DNA of 64,000 nucleotides. Origin: Haloarcula halophila. GTDB taxonomy: Archaea; Halobacteriota; Halobacteria; Halobacteriales; Haloarculaceae. This document shows, in pieces, positions 16,018 through 24,335 of the stretch. A program made the position numbers and the translations under genes. Location of the stretch: the NCBI RefSeq assembly GCF_029278565.1, contig NZ_CP119559.1:124001-188000 (forward strand), read 5' to 3'. The number at the start of each line of letters is the position of its first letter. Positions within the stretch are counted from its first letter, which is position 1. The notes under the pieces were generated by a model that saw nothing but the letters and a program-made list of their open reading frames with translations, did not search any database and was not told the DNA's origin.

Positions 16018-17685
16018 CTACTCACGGCGCTGGCCTGGGGGTGTCCGAACCGTGGCGATCCGAACGCGGGTGTCGTCGACCTCCGCGTACAGTCGACTGC
16101 GGTTGTGTCTGAAGGTTATCCCGCCGATGTCCCGTGCTGACGCGTTGGCGGGTATCGGTCCCGTCGCCAGCGTCTCGTTGTCACGTGTCACCGCCAGTTC
16201 GAAGCTCGCTCCAGCGGGCCGAACCGTCACGTTCCGGCCGGCGATCGTCGTATCGGCCGTCGACGGCGGCGATCGGTAGCTCGTCCGTGGGTCCTCGCCC
16301 CGGCGCCACAACTGGACGACGTACACTGACCGATTGCCGACGACGTTCCAGGTCGTTCGGTTGGCGAACACCGTCTCGCGCCAGCCGACGCCGCCGACGG
16401 CGACCGACGCGCGGCCGTCGGTCGCCAGTTGTCCCTTCGGTACCTCGGCGATCCATATCTCGCGGTCGGCACTGGCGACGACGATCCCGCTCTCGTTGAC
16501 CCGGGTCTGTTCGGTCTCGATCGGCGTCGGGATGTTGGCCGCGTACTGGTTCAGCACGTCCTCCTCGTAGGCGACGACGTAGTCACGGATCTCGATGCCG
16601 TCCTCCGGGACGTCACCGGAGTCGATCGTCGTGAGATTGCCCGGGACGGCACCGAGACTGAGCGTCGCCAGCACGACCAGGAGGACGACACCGGCCCAGC
16701 CGATCCAACCCGCCTCGAACCGCGGCAGCAGGATGAAGTGGTCGTCCGTGTCGACCGTCGCGGCCGCGATGACCGCCGCCAGAAGGAAGACCAGCGCCGT
16801 CCCGAGCCAGCGAAACAGGGTGAAGCGGGCGTTCCCCAGCGGGATGTACACCGCCCAGAGCCCCTGAAAGACGGCGAACACCAGCGTCACGCCGAAGACC
16901 CGTTTGGGATCAGGTCGCTGGTCGCGAAGCCACAACAGCGTGGCGGCGAGGACGATGCCGGCGAGGATACCGATGGCGTGGCCCTGGATCGCAACGTCGG
17001 ACCACCAGGGCGTGACAAAGCGAGTCCGGCCCCGAACGGTCGGTTCGGGGAACCGGAGCGCGGTCAGCACCAGGTCGACGACGCGGTTCGCGACCAGGGC
17101 ACCCAGAAACAGATAGGGGCGGACCAACAGCGCGAACCCGGCCATCGCGAAGACGACGCCGGAGAAGCCGACGACCGGCCCCAGCGAGAACAGCCCGGTG
17201 AAGACGCCGACGACGACCGACGCGACCGGGACGGCCAACACGCGGGCGTAGGGGTTCGTCCGCAGCGACGTGAACGTCTGTGTCCCGCGCTCCGTGGGGT
17301 AGTGGCTCCAGACGTACTCAACGACGGTCCCGTAGACCAACGTTCCGACGACGTTGCCGGTGACGTGACCCTGGCTGCCGTGGGTAAACGGTCCCGTCAG
17401 GATGCCCAGCGGATAGAAGTACGACCACGTCCGGAACGGCGTCACCAGGGGGCGGGCGTTGTCCCACGCACCCTGGAGGACGAAATACACCAGGAGGACG
17501 CCGCCGATCGTCAGCAGCGTCCCCCACGGAACTCCCAGTAACAGCCTGTTGCGAAGCGGGTCCGTGAGCCGCTCGCCCGAGAGCCGGCGGACCGCCACCA
17601 GGGAGAGCCCCACCACGACTACGACGACCAGCGCCCGGAGCGGGAGCCACCCCGGGACGGTCGGGACTGGCGACGACTGGAACAT
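16018..17685 (-). CDS. Rhomboid family intramembrane serine protease with large C-terminal domain
   Basis: A 555-aa membrane protein. The rhomboid core has HGSQGHVTGNVVGTLVYG (102-119), nucleophile Ser175 in GFSG (173-176), and catalytic-partner His236 (VAIQGHAIGILAG). After a last hydrophobic helix near 325-345 comes about 210 aa of soluble sequence with several NxS/T sites (VNES, FANRT, NNRSR-type), probably extracellular. Rhomboids cut transmembrane substrates; this tail may recruit or shield them. Family members without the tail are about half this size. It is convergent with the METTL5-like gene (adjacent stops). Confidence 0.88.
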   Translation of the reverse strand: MFQSSPVPTVPGWLPLRALVVVVVVGLSLVAVRRLSGERLTDPLRNRLLLGVPWGTLLTIGGVLLVYFVLQGAWDNARPLVTPFRTWSYFYPLGILTGPFTHGSQGHVTGNVVGTLVYGTVVEYVWSHYPTERGTQTFTSLRTNPYARVLAVPVASVVVGVFTGLFSLGPVVGFSGVVFAMAGFALLVRPYLFLGALVANRVVDLVLTALRFPEPTVRGRTRFVTPWWSDVAIQGHAIGILAGIVLAATLLWLRDQRPDPKRVFGVTLVFAVFQGLWAVYIPLGNARFTLFRWLGTALVFLLAAVIAAATVDTDDHFILLPRFEAGWIGWAGVVLLVVLATLSLGAVPGNLTTIDSGDVPEDGIEIRDYVVAYEEDVLNQYAANIPTPIETEQTRVNESGIVVASADREIWIAEVPKGQLATDGRASVAVGGVGWRETVFANRTTWNVVGNRSVYVVQLWRRGEDPRTSYRSPPSTADTTIAGRNVTVRPAGASFELAVTRDNETLATGPIPANASARDIGGITFRHNRSRLYAEVDDTRVRIATVRTPPGQRRE

Positions 17686-17751
17686 TCACCCTCACCTGTG
17701 GGTGGTAGTGGCTTATGCGTGACGGCAGAAATCAGGGTATGTCGGCGGCGT

Positions 17752-18171
17752 TCAGAGCAGTCCGAGAGCGACGCTGTAGGGCCAGGCAGTTCCGGCGGCA
17801 GCCAGCAGCGCGAACGCGCCGCCGGCCAGCGCGACGTTTTTCAGGAACTGCGTCATCTCGTCTTGCTGCTGGTCCTCGGGGACCGCCCAGAAGTTGTGCA
17901 TCGTCAGTGCCGAGCCGACGAGGAAGGTCGCCAGCGCACCGGCGGCGATCACGGGGTAGGCCCCGAGAACGACGAGGAGACCGCTCACGACGAGCAGTCC
18001 GCCGCTCCCGTAGACAGCGGCGGTGGGCGCGGGTAGCCCCTTCGCGTCTGCGTAGGGGATCATCTGCTCGTCGTTCAGGAAGTGATTCAGGCCCGTGAAC
18101 GCGAGGACGCCCCCGAACAGGAGCCGACCGAGCAGGAACAGTTCGGCCGCGCCGGCCGTCTCGAAGGCCAT
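17752..18171 (-). CDS. DoxX family membrane protein
   Basis: A 139-aa protein with four hydrophobic helices. The first carries LLFGGVLAFTGLNHFL and the second follows MIPYADAKGLPAP, both typical of DoxX/DoxD-like proteins. LTMHNFWAVPEDQQQDEM lies between helices 3 and 4. Members work with redox enzymes or in oxidative-stress responses in the membrane. It is divergent from the HxlR regulator 136 bp away, with a palindrome in the shared region, so regulation by that protein is plausible. Confidence 0.9.
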   Translation of the reverse strand: MAFETAGAAELFLLGRLLFGGVLAFTGLNHFLNDEQMIPYADAKGLPAPTAAVYGSGGLLVVSGLLVVLGAYPVIAAGALATFLVGSALTMHNFWAVPEDQQQDEMTQFLKNVALAGGAFALLAAAGTAWPYSVALGLL

Positions 18172-18249
18172 CAGGCGCTCACCTCCGGATTGGCGGTCGA
18201 TCGAAGGTCGGTACGACGGTGCTGCAGGTGTGGTTTCATTACGTTACTT

Positions 18250-18265
18250 GGTTCGCATCCGAACC
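18250..18265. promoter_or_regulatory. Inverted repeat next to hxlR TATA box (candidate operator)
   Basis: GGTTCG-CATC-CGAACC is an inverted repeat with 6-bp arms. It abuts TATATAT at 18266-18272, the likely TATA box for the plus-strand regulator. It lies between the divergent doxX and hxlR genes, where a dimeric winged-helix repressor would bind to block or steer transcription. HxlR binding is inference. Confidence 0.5.
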
Positions 18266-18307
18266 TATATATCGGTTCCCGGACATAGAGGTAATCAGGT
18301 ATCACCG

Positions 18308-18652
18308 ATGTCATCCCAACTACGCCACGAATCGGAGGCCGAGACCGGCCCCTGTGCGGTCATCGAATCGCTCGACCAGATCGGCTCCCGCTGGCGGCTG
18401 GTCGTCCTCCACGAACTCCAGGACGGCGAGCGCCGGTTCAACGAACTCAAGCGAGCGACCGACGCGAGTTCCCGGACGCTGTCGCGGGTCCTCGACGACC
18501 TCCAGGAGATGGAGTTCGTCGAGCGCCGACTCGAAGAGGACGCACCGGTAGCGACCTACTACCGGCTCACGGACAAGGGGCGGTCGCTCTGTCCCGTCTT
18601 CGAGGAGATCGAGGACTGGGCCGACGAGTGGCTTGCGCCTGGTATGGAGTGA
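18308..18652 (+). CDS. HxlR family winged-helix transcriptional regulator
   Basis: A 114-aa DNA-binding protein. It has the HxlR hallmark GPCAVIESLDQIGSRWRLVVLHEL with Cys16, the position used as a redox or electrophile sensor in several relatives. The recognition helix region is FNELKRATDASSRTLSRVLDDL and the wing is VERRLEEDAPVATYYRLTDKG. The ATG at 18308 is the start because the conserved domain begins right after it and the TATA box lies 36-42 nt upstream. It probably controls the divergent doxX and itself. Confidence 0.92.
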   Translation: MSSQLRHESEAETGPCAVIESLDQIGSRWRLVVLHELQDGERRFNELKRATDASSRTLSRVLDDLQEMEFVERRLEEDAPVATYYRLTDKGRSLCPVFEEIEDWADEWLAPGME

Positions 18653-18735
18653 GCCAGGTCCCGATCCACCGTGCTTGCCGGTAGTATGCGTCGACAGCAC
18701 AGGACTTTCCACCGAGTACGTACAACGAGCTACTG

Positions 18736-19062
18736 ATGGGAGTACGGCCACCAGCCGACGACACCGACGAACCCGACGTCATCGAGTTCGGCATCGCCGC
18801 CCTCGACGCTCGACTGACCGATATCGAGATCTCGTATCCGGCCACCGCCGAGGAGGTCCGTGACGCCGCCGGCCACGTCGAGGTCCCGTTCGACGCGGCC
18901 GGCCATACGGTCACCGTCGCGGAGGCTCTCGGGGAGACCAGCGTTCGACGGTTCGACAACGAGCACGAACTGCTGGACGCATTGCACCCGGTGTTCGAGC
19001 GCAAACGGGAGTCGACGCGCAACAGTATCATCTCGCAACTGCGCGCGCTCGTCCCGTTCTGA
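18736..19062 (+). CDS. Halobacterial small protein (DUF5789-like)
   Basis: A 108-aa acidic soluble protein. Its core, ISYPATAEEVRDAAGHVEVPF then TVTVAEALGETSVRRFDNEHELLDAL, follows the layout I associate with the DUF5789 family, in which a YP-x-T motif precedes a helical part. Its function is unknown. It stands alone between hxlR and aglJ, convergent with aglJ 17 bp away. No membrane or signal segment is seen. Confidence 0.7.
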   Translation: MGVRPPADDTDEPDVIEFGIAALDARLTDIEISYPATAEEVRDAAGHVEVPFDAAGHTVTVAEALGETSVRRFDNEHELLDALHPVFERKRESTRNSIISQLRALVPF

Positions 19063-19079
19063 TTTGCCGGCTGTTCCGA

Positions 19080-20087
19080 CTAGTCCTCGCCGTTGCCGGC
19101 GGCGACGGTCTCCGCCTCGTTCTGTCCGTCCGAGTCGGTGGTCGCTGCCTGCTGGGAGTCTTCCGAGAGTTTTCTGGCGATATCCTCCAGCCGTCGCGTC
19201 TGTTCGCGGTTGACCGTGACGATCATGTCCGAGAGGACACCGAACATCAGCAACTGCAGCCCTAACACGATCGCGATACCACCCACCATCGCGATCACCT
19301 CGTGGGAGATGCTGTTGGCGAACCAGTCGTAGGCGACGTACGCGCCCAGCACGATCCCGAGACCGATCGAACCGAAGCCGACACTACCGAAGTAAAACAG
19401 CGGGTTGTTCGTCTTGGCCATCCGGTAGAGCGTGAGGATGATCGTCGCGCCGTCCCGGAACGGGTTGAGGTTGGTCTCGGACTCGTCCGGACGGGGCTCG
19501 TAGGTGATCGGGACGACGGTGACACGGACGCTGTGTTTGACACACTCGACTGCCATCTCCGTCTCGATTCCGAACCCGTCCGAAGACAGCGAGAGCTGTT
19601 CGAACGATTCCCGAGTGAAGGCGCGATAGCCCGAGAGGATATCGACGTACTGGTGGCCGTGGATCACCGAGAACGCCCAGTTGATCACCCTGTTTCCGGT
19701 CTGGTTGAGGCGGCTCATCGCGCCCGGCTGCATGTCCGCAAAGCGGTTGCCGATGACGTGTTCCGCTCGCCCGTCGAAGAGCGGTTCGAGCATCCGGTCG
19801 GCCTCGTCCGGCCGGTAGGTCTCGTCACCGTCAGCCATCAACACGTACGTCGCATCGATATGACGCCGGACTGCCTCCCGGACGGCCTGTCCTTTCCCGC
19901 TCCCGGCCTGTTCGACGACGCGCGCCCCGGCGGATTCTGCGATATCTGTGGTATCGTCGGACGACCCGCCGTCGATAACGAGGACGTTCTCGAACCCCTC
20001 CTCGCGGAATCCACTGACGACTGCCCCGATCGTCGCGGCCTCGTTGTAGGTCGGCAACAGCACACAGACGTCGTCGCGGTCAGCCAT
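19080..20087 (-). CDS. aglJ: Dolichol-phosphate hexosyltransferase AglJ
   Basis: GT2-family enzyme of 335 aa. In Haloferax AglJ loads the first hexose onto dolichol phosphate for S-layer N-glycosylation. The catalytic domain starts VCVLLPTYNEAATIGAVV, with VLVIDGGSSDDT and the nucleotide-metal motif ADGDETYRPDEAD (DGD at 86-88). SGYRAFTRESFE marks the acceptor region. Two C-terminal membrane helices (about 230-300) tether it to the cytoplasmic face. The ATG at 20087 fits the family start; a longer frame to 20291 encodes unrelated residues. A TATTTATT element lies about 30 nt upstream. Confidence 0.88.
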   Translation of the reverse strand: MADRDDVCVLLPTYNEAATIGAVVSGFREEGFENVLVIDGGSSDDTTDIAESAGARVVEQAGSGKGQAVREAVRRHIDATYVLMADGDETYRPDEADRMLEPLFDGRAEHVIGNRFADMQPGAMSRLNQTGNRVINWAFSVIHGHQYVDILSGYRAFTRESFEQLSLSSDGFGIETEMAVECVKHSVRVTVVPITYEPRPDESETNLNPFRDGATIILTLYRMAKTNNPLFYFGSVGFGSIGLGIVLGAYVAYDWFANSISHEVIAMVGGIAIVLGLQLLMFGVLSDMIVTVNREQTRRLEDIARKLSEDSQQAATTDSDGQNEAETVAAGNGED

Positions 20088-20391
20088 TACGCGACCCTCA
20101 TCTACGGAGCGTGAAATAAATACGGGTATCTGTAGCTCCGACGGAGTTCCGACGACGACGCGGTATCGAACGACTCCGGCACTCCCTCGCCACGACCGGA
20201 CGATGCAGTAGCAGTTCCCCTGTGGCTCACTTCGGGACAACTGGTCGAAGAGTGAGACTGCTGGCTGTACGTTCGGACCGATAGTCGCCACCCGAGGGTG
20301 GCGATACCTTCAGCGTGGTACAGCCACCGGTACGAGTGGCCTCGTATCGGATCGAAAGCGTGAGGGGACGGCGACGTGATACGACTCTGTA
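20088..20391. other. Divergent intergenic region with perfect hairpin
   Basis: No gene is visible. The region holds the aglJ promoter (AT-rich box near 20111-20123, minus strand) and an 8-bp perfect stem, TCGCCACC (20285-20292) with GGTGGCGA (20297-20304), closed by CGAG. The hairpin lies about 90 bp before the plus-strand glycosyltransferase and could be a leader structure or an operator. Confidence 0.45.
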
Positions 20392-21492
20392 ATGGGATCG
20401 GTACGCGTCTGTTTTGTGGTCAATGCGGTCGATCAGACCGTCGCTGAGGTGGATATCGCGGTCGCACTCCAACGGTACACGGACGTCGATGTCACGGTCA
20501 TTGCGTGGTTCACCGCCGAGGGATTCTACGGTGACGAACTCGTCGACGTAATCGATCTGGATGCACCGGACACGCGGACGGGAATCGACTATCGGACGCT
20601 CTCTGCGGCCAACGAAGTCGTCCGCGACTCCGATATCGTCCAGACCACTCACAACCACTCCGGTGCCTACGCCAAACTCCTCGCCCGATATCACGGTGTC
20701 CCGTCGGTCTCACGTGAAGGGAACACGCGAGACGGCTTTCCGATGTTGGGACTCGTCGCCAACGGGTTGACAAACCCGCTTGCGGCCCGTGTCGTCTGTA
20801 ACTCGCGAGCCGTCCATGACTCTTTCCGGGGGTGGGAGAACCGAATCCTCGACAGTGACAAGATCGAGTACATCCCCAACGGTGTCGACATCGACGCAAT
20901 TGACTCGAGCGAGGAGATGGAGTGGTGCCTCGACGACGCGGTCAATATCGGAGCGGACTCCTTGCTCGTCGGGACGGTGGGATCGCTCACAGAACAGAAG
21001 AACCAGGCGACACTGATCCGCGGTGTCTCACGGGCACGGGATCGTGGTGCGGAGATGGAGCTTGTCATCGTCGGGGACGGGCCACTCCGGGAGACACTGT
21101 CAAAAACCGCCCGCAGTGAAGGGATCGCTGACTCGGTCCACTTCCCCGGCCGTCTGGACAGAGAGCGGGTGTATCACGTGCTTCACGAGTTAGACGTGTA
21201 CGCGATGCCCTCGCTGTGGGAGGGGTTCAGCATGGCCGCTATCGAGGCAGCCGCCAGTGGAACGGCCTGTGTGTTTTCGGATATCGGGCCGTTCGTCGAG
21301 GCCTACGAGGACGTCGCGATGTTCCACGATCCGACTGATGTCGACTCCCTCGCCGACGTTCTGTGTCAGTTATCGGGTGACGCTGATCGAAGAGCGCGAC
21401 TGGGAGCGGCTGGCCGCTCTCTCGTCGAACGGAACTACACGCTCGAAGCTGTCGCTCGACAGTATCGAGACCTGTACGAAGCGATCAGGTGA
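20392..21492 (+). CDS. Glycosyltransferase family 4
   Basis: A 366-aa GT-B-fold sugar transferase. The N-terminal domain begins VRVCFVVNAVDQTVAEVDIA and contains SVSREGNTRDGFP. The C-terminal donor-binding domain has VGTVGSLTEQKNQATLIRG, VIVGDGPLRETL and the EX7E motif PSLWEGFSMAAIEAAASG. No membrane helix is seen, so it works at the inner leaflet on a lipid-linked glycan. It lies within the agl locus, divergent from aglJ. Codon use here is less GC-biased than in neighbouring housekeeping genes. The sugar is unknown. Confidence 0.88.
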   Translation: MGSVRVCFVVNAVDQTVAEVDIAVALQRYTDVDVTVIAWFTAEGFYGDELVDVIDLDAPDTRTGIDYRTLSAANEVVRDSDIVQTTHNHSGAYAKLLARYHGVPSVSREGNTRDGFPMLGLVANGLTNPLAARVVCNSRAVHDSFRGWENRILDSDKIEYIPNGVDIDAIDSSEEMEWCLDDAVNIGADSLLVGTVGSLTEQKNQATLIRGVSRARDRGAEMELVIVGDGPLRETLSKTARSEGIADSVHFPGRLDRERVYHVLHELDVYAMPSLWEGFSMAAIEAAASGTACVFSDIGPFVEAYEDVAMFHDPTDVDSLADVLCQLSGDADRRARLGAAGRSLVERNYTLEAVARQYRDLYEAIR

Positions 21493-21596
21493 GTTCAGTA
21501 CCGATTCATACCGCGGGCGATCCCCTCTTGGCGAGTTTTCCTCGTACGGAACAACGGTACCGTGTGTATCCGGCCGTGTTAGCCGTCGCGAGGAGC

Positions 21597-22712
21597 TTAC
21601 AGCCCGTCGATTATTTTGCGAAGCGTCTCGGTCTGTGTTTCGGCGGAAAACTTCTGTACCCGGTTCTGTTGGGCGACTGGACTGTGCTCAGCCAGCGCAC
21701 GCTCTATCGCGTCGATCCATGCCGTAGTCGACTCGATATCGGTAACGACTGCTCCAGTCTCTCCGACGACCTCGGGTAACCCACCGCGATCGCTCACGAC
21801 ACACGGGATACCGCTCACCATTGCCTCTGCCGGGACACGCCCGAACGGCTCCTCCCACCGGGAGGGCACGACAACAAGCTTCGCGCCGGCGTACGCTGTC
21901 CGCATATCCTCACACCACTGGGTGTGCGAGACGTTCTCCATCTTCCTCGACTTGGAGGCGATTTCCGAGGATGCGATCGGGCCGACGAGACGAAACCGCT
22001 CATCCGGGAGTTGGCTCGCGATATCGAGAAAGATATCCGCACCCTTGTACTCCGCCCGTGGATTCACCATCAGGATAGCGCCGTCAGGATCGTACTCGAC
22101 GCGATACTCGTCCAGTTCGATGGGCGGATAGACGACTTCGGTATCAACCCCGAACAGCTCCGATATCTGCCCGGCGGTATGTGAACTGTTCGCGATCGTC
22201 ACTGTCGCCGTACGCGCCGCGCGCCGGTACTCGCGAAAGTTCTGCCACAGAAACGGGAACTGGATCCGGCCACCCAGATCTGTCCGTAACAGATTGGAGA
22301 GGACACCGCGTGTGGCGTCGTACTTCTCGTAGCCCGTCAGTGCCATACTCCTCACGAAGAATAGCGACGGAATATCCATCTCCGCTGCGACAGCCACCGA
22401 GGCCGGAGCCAACTGGTTCTGTGTCCACAGGAGGTCAGTCTCAGGATCGAGTGCTGAGTGAAAGTAACGACGCCACTGGAACCGCGTACAGACTTGATCG
22501 GTCCAGGTCAATTTCGGGACCGTCGTCAGTGGCTTCTCGTTGATCGTGTAGTCGTATGCTGTCTCCGGTAGGTCGTCAACGGGCGGTGTCTGGTACACGT
22601 CGACCGTGATATCACGATGATCGCTGATACCGGCTAACAGTGTCAGGAGGGATTCACGTGCCCCGCCTGACTGTGCTGTAGCGAACTTCTCGTAGGCGAC
22701 CGCTATTCTCAT
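21597..22712 (-). CDS. Glycosyltransferase family 4
   Basis: A 371-aa GT-B enzyme. The N-terminus MRIAVAYEKFATAQSGGARESLL has the Gly-rich acceptor loop. The donor domain has AILMVNPRAEYKGADIFLDIA, RLVGPIASSEI and the EX7E-like VPSRWEEPFGRVPAEAMVSGIP. It is convergent with the preceding transferase and divergent from the next, so it forms its own transcription unit within the glycosylation locus. Neither donor nor acceptor can be assigned from sequence. Confidence 0.87.
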   Translation of the reverse strand: MRIAVAYEKFATAQSGGARESLLTLLAGISDHRDITVDVYQTPPVDDLPETAYDYTINEKPLTTVPKLTWTDQVCTRFQWRRYFHSALDPETDLLWTQNQLAPASVAVAAEMDIPSLFFVRSMALTGYEKYDATRGVLSNLLRTDLGGRIQFPFLWQNFREYRRAARTATVTIANSSHTAGQISELFGVDTEVVYPPIELDEYRVEYDPDGAILMVNPRAEYKGADIFLDIASQLPDERFRLVGPIASSEIASKSRKMENVSHTQWCEDMRTAYAGAKLVVVPSRWEEPFGRVPAEAMVSGIPCVVSDRGGLPEVVGETGAVVTDIESTTAWIDAIERALAEHSPVAQQNRVQKFSAETQTETLRKIIDGL

Positions 22713-23168
22713 GGTGGATTACGATAGGTGGTTCCGACTATTCTAACAGCGCTCGAAGGACCGACCGGGGCGGTTTCCACACCGGTTGTACGGCGGCAGT
22801 GCGATCAGGGAGATTTTACGTTTCAATGGGACTGTAGCTGCGTACCGGAGGAACATTTGCGGTCCAGATAAACATATGGATCTATATCGGCCGTTGAAAC
22901 ACACTCTACTCCCGACCACACGACAACAGCGCGGTCGGTTTCACAGTGATTATTGTCGATTGACTCCGGATCGCGCCGACACCGGGGCGGCGCGTACCGG
23001 TACATCGCTACAAGAATCACTACCAATCGTTTCAACAGCCACTTGCTGAGTGCTCGGCAGGAGCGATCCCCCGCCTACCGCGACAGTAGCCGGTCAGCCC
23101 TTCGCTGTGGAGGACAGAGTCGCTGTCCATATCCGAACCTTTTTGCTATCATCGAGATTTCGGACCGT
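22713..23168. other. 456-bp divergent promoter region, no gene seen
   Basis: It separates two divergent glycosyltransferases. Open frames here are short, lack family motifs and have mixed codon use. The right end (ACCTTTTTGC at about 23136-23146) precedes the plus-strand gene by about 25 nt and may be its promoter. I find no inverted repeats or insertion-sequence remnants. Confidence 0.4.
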
Positions 23169-24224
23169 ATGAAGATCGGCTATTTTTGCTACCGACTCTC
23201 GGGGACGGGTCCACGTACCCGCGCGGCGGATATAATCAACGGAGTAGCCAACCGATCTGAGTGTGACGTAGTCGTCCTCACCAACGAACCTGCTGTCGTC
23301 ACCGCTGATGCCGAAGTAACGGAGATCGACATCCGGAACCCCATCGACACGTTCCTGAAAGCGAGAGGAGCGTTCAGTGATGTCGACATCGTACACGTTC
23401 CGATCAATATCTATCAGGTGCTGTTCGTCCGACTGGCGTATCTCGGTCCGCTGGTTGCCGGCGTCGGCCCGGGGATCCAAAACTCGCTCTTTCATCGCGT
23501 TCTGGGTCGGTTCCTCGGTATCAGTGTCAAGATACAAAAACAAGAAGACGAGCGACAGTGGGAACAACTAGGGTACACTACGGCGAGTGTCACAGCTACG
23601 ATTGACCGATCCCAGTTTTATCAATACGAGCCCGAACGTATCGACCAACTCCGATCTGAACGGGGTATTGACAGTGAACAGACCGTGGTCCTCTATGTCG
23701 GTGAGCTGACCGAGGGTCAGGGTGCCGCGGTCATCGACGAGATGGCTCGGATGACACGGGACGACGACAGTATTCAGTATATTGTCGCTGGCGCCGGACC
23801 ACTCGAAGAGCGGTTTCGTGACCGCTCGGACCTGATCTTCGAGGGATTCGTCGACAACAAATCGATGCCTCGTCTCTACAATATCGCTGACGTCACTGCC
23901 GCGACTCGGAAATACGATGTCACGTCGAATGTCGGTCTGGAATCGATCGCGTGTGGAACCCCAGTAATAACGACTGCATCCGGAAAAATTGAGAAAATTT
24001 TTAAGAACCGTGGGACGTACGTCTGGGCAGATCGGGACCCGCAAGCCGTTCTGGAAACCGTCGACGAACTGATGTCTGATCCGGAGTACTACCAATCGCA
24101 AGTGAACCGTGGCTTTCAGACGATGGAGGAGATGGATCTTACCTTGGACAGTGCCATCGAGACACATCTCGACGTTTACAGACGGCTCGGAGCCCGGGAT
24201 CGCTCGACGGGGCAGCCCCGCTAA
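23169..24224 (+). CDS. Glycosyltransferase family 4
   Basis: A 351-aa protein. It begins MKIGYFCYRLSGTGPRTRAADII, then has a donor domain with VVLYVGELTEGQGAAVIDEMARM, YIVAGAGPLEERF, and LIFEGFVDNKSMPRLYNIADV. The EX7E region is shortened to DVTSNVGLESIACGTPVIT. The gene is notably AT-rich in places (poly-A/T stretch around 23983-24005), unlike the flanking chromosome, which suggests a different origin. It probably adds one sugar of the locus-specific glycan. Confidence 0.86.
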   Translation: MKIGYFCYRLSGTGPRTRAADIINGVANRSECDVVVLTNEPAVVTADAEVTEIDIRNPIDTFLKARGAFSDVDIVHVPINIYQVLFVRLAYLGPLVAGVGPGIQNSLFHRVLGRFLGISVKIQKQEDERQWEQLGYTTASVTATIDRSQFYQYEPERIDQLRSERGIDSEQTVVLYVGELTEGQGAAVIDEMARMTRDDDSIQYIVAGAGPLEERFRDRSDLIFEGFVDNKSMPRLYNIADVTAATRKYDVTSNVGLESIACGTPVITTASGKIEKIFKNRGTYVWADRDPQAVLETVDELMSDPEYYQSQVNRGFQTMEEMDLTLDSAIETHLDVYRRLGARDRSTGQPR

Positions 24225-24335
24225 ATCAGAATCTAACTCAAACAATGTCACCCGGTAGCGGACACTCGATACGTCTCACTGGATTCGTTCGTAACGTACT
24301 GCGGGTTCTCGAGAGCACACTGCCCTGATCTATCC

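Noticed and set aside
16429-17541. Long plus-strand open frame opposite the rhomboid gene
   Set aside because: It is the antisense of a clear membrane protease; the translated product is an unstructured Arg/Asp/Gln-rich sequence.
22713-23168. Possible insertion-sequence remnant between divergent glycosyltransferases
   Set aside because: No terminal repeats, target duplication or transposase-like frame could be found; it is better read as promoter and spacer DNA.
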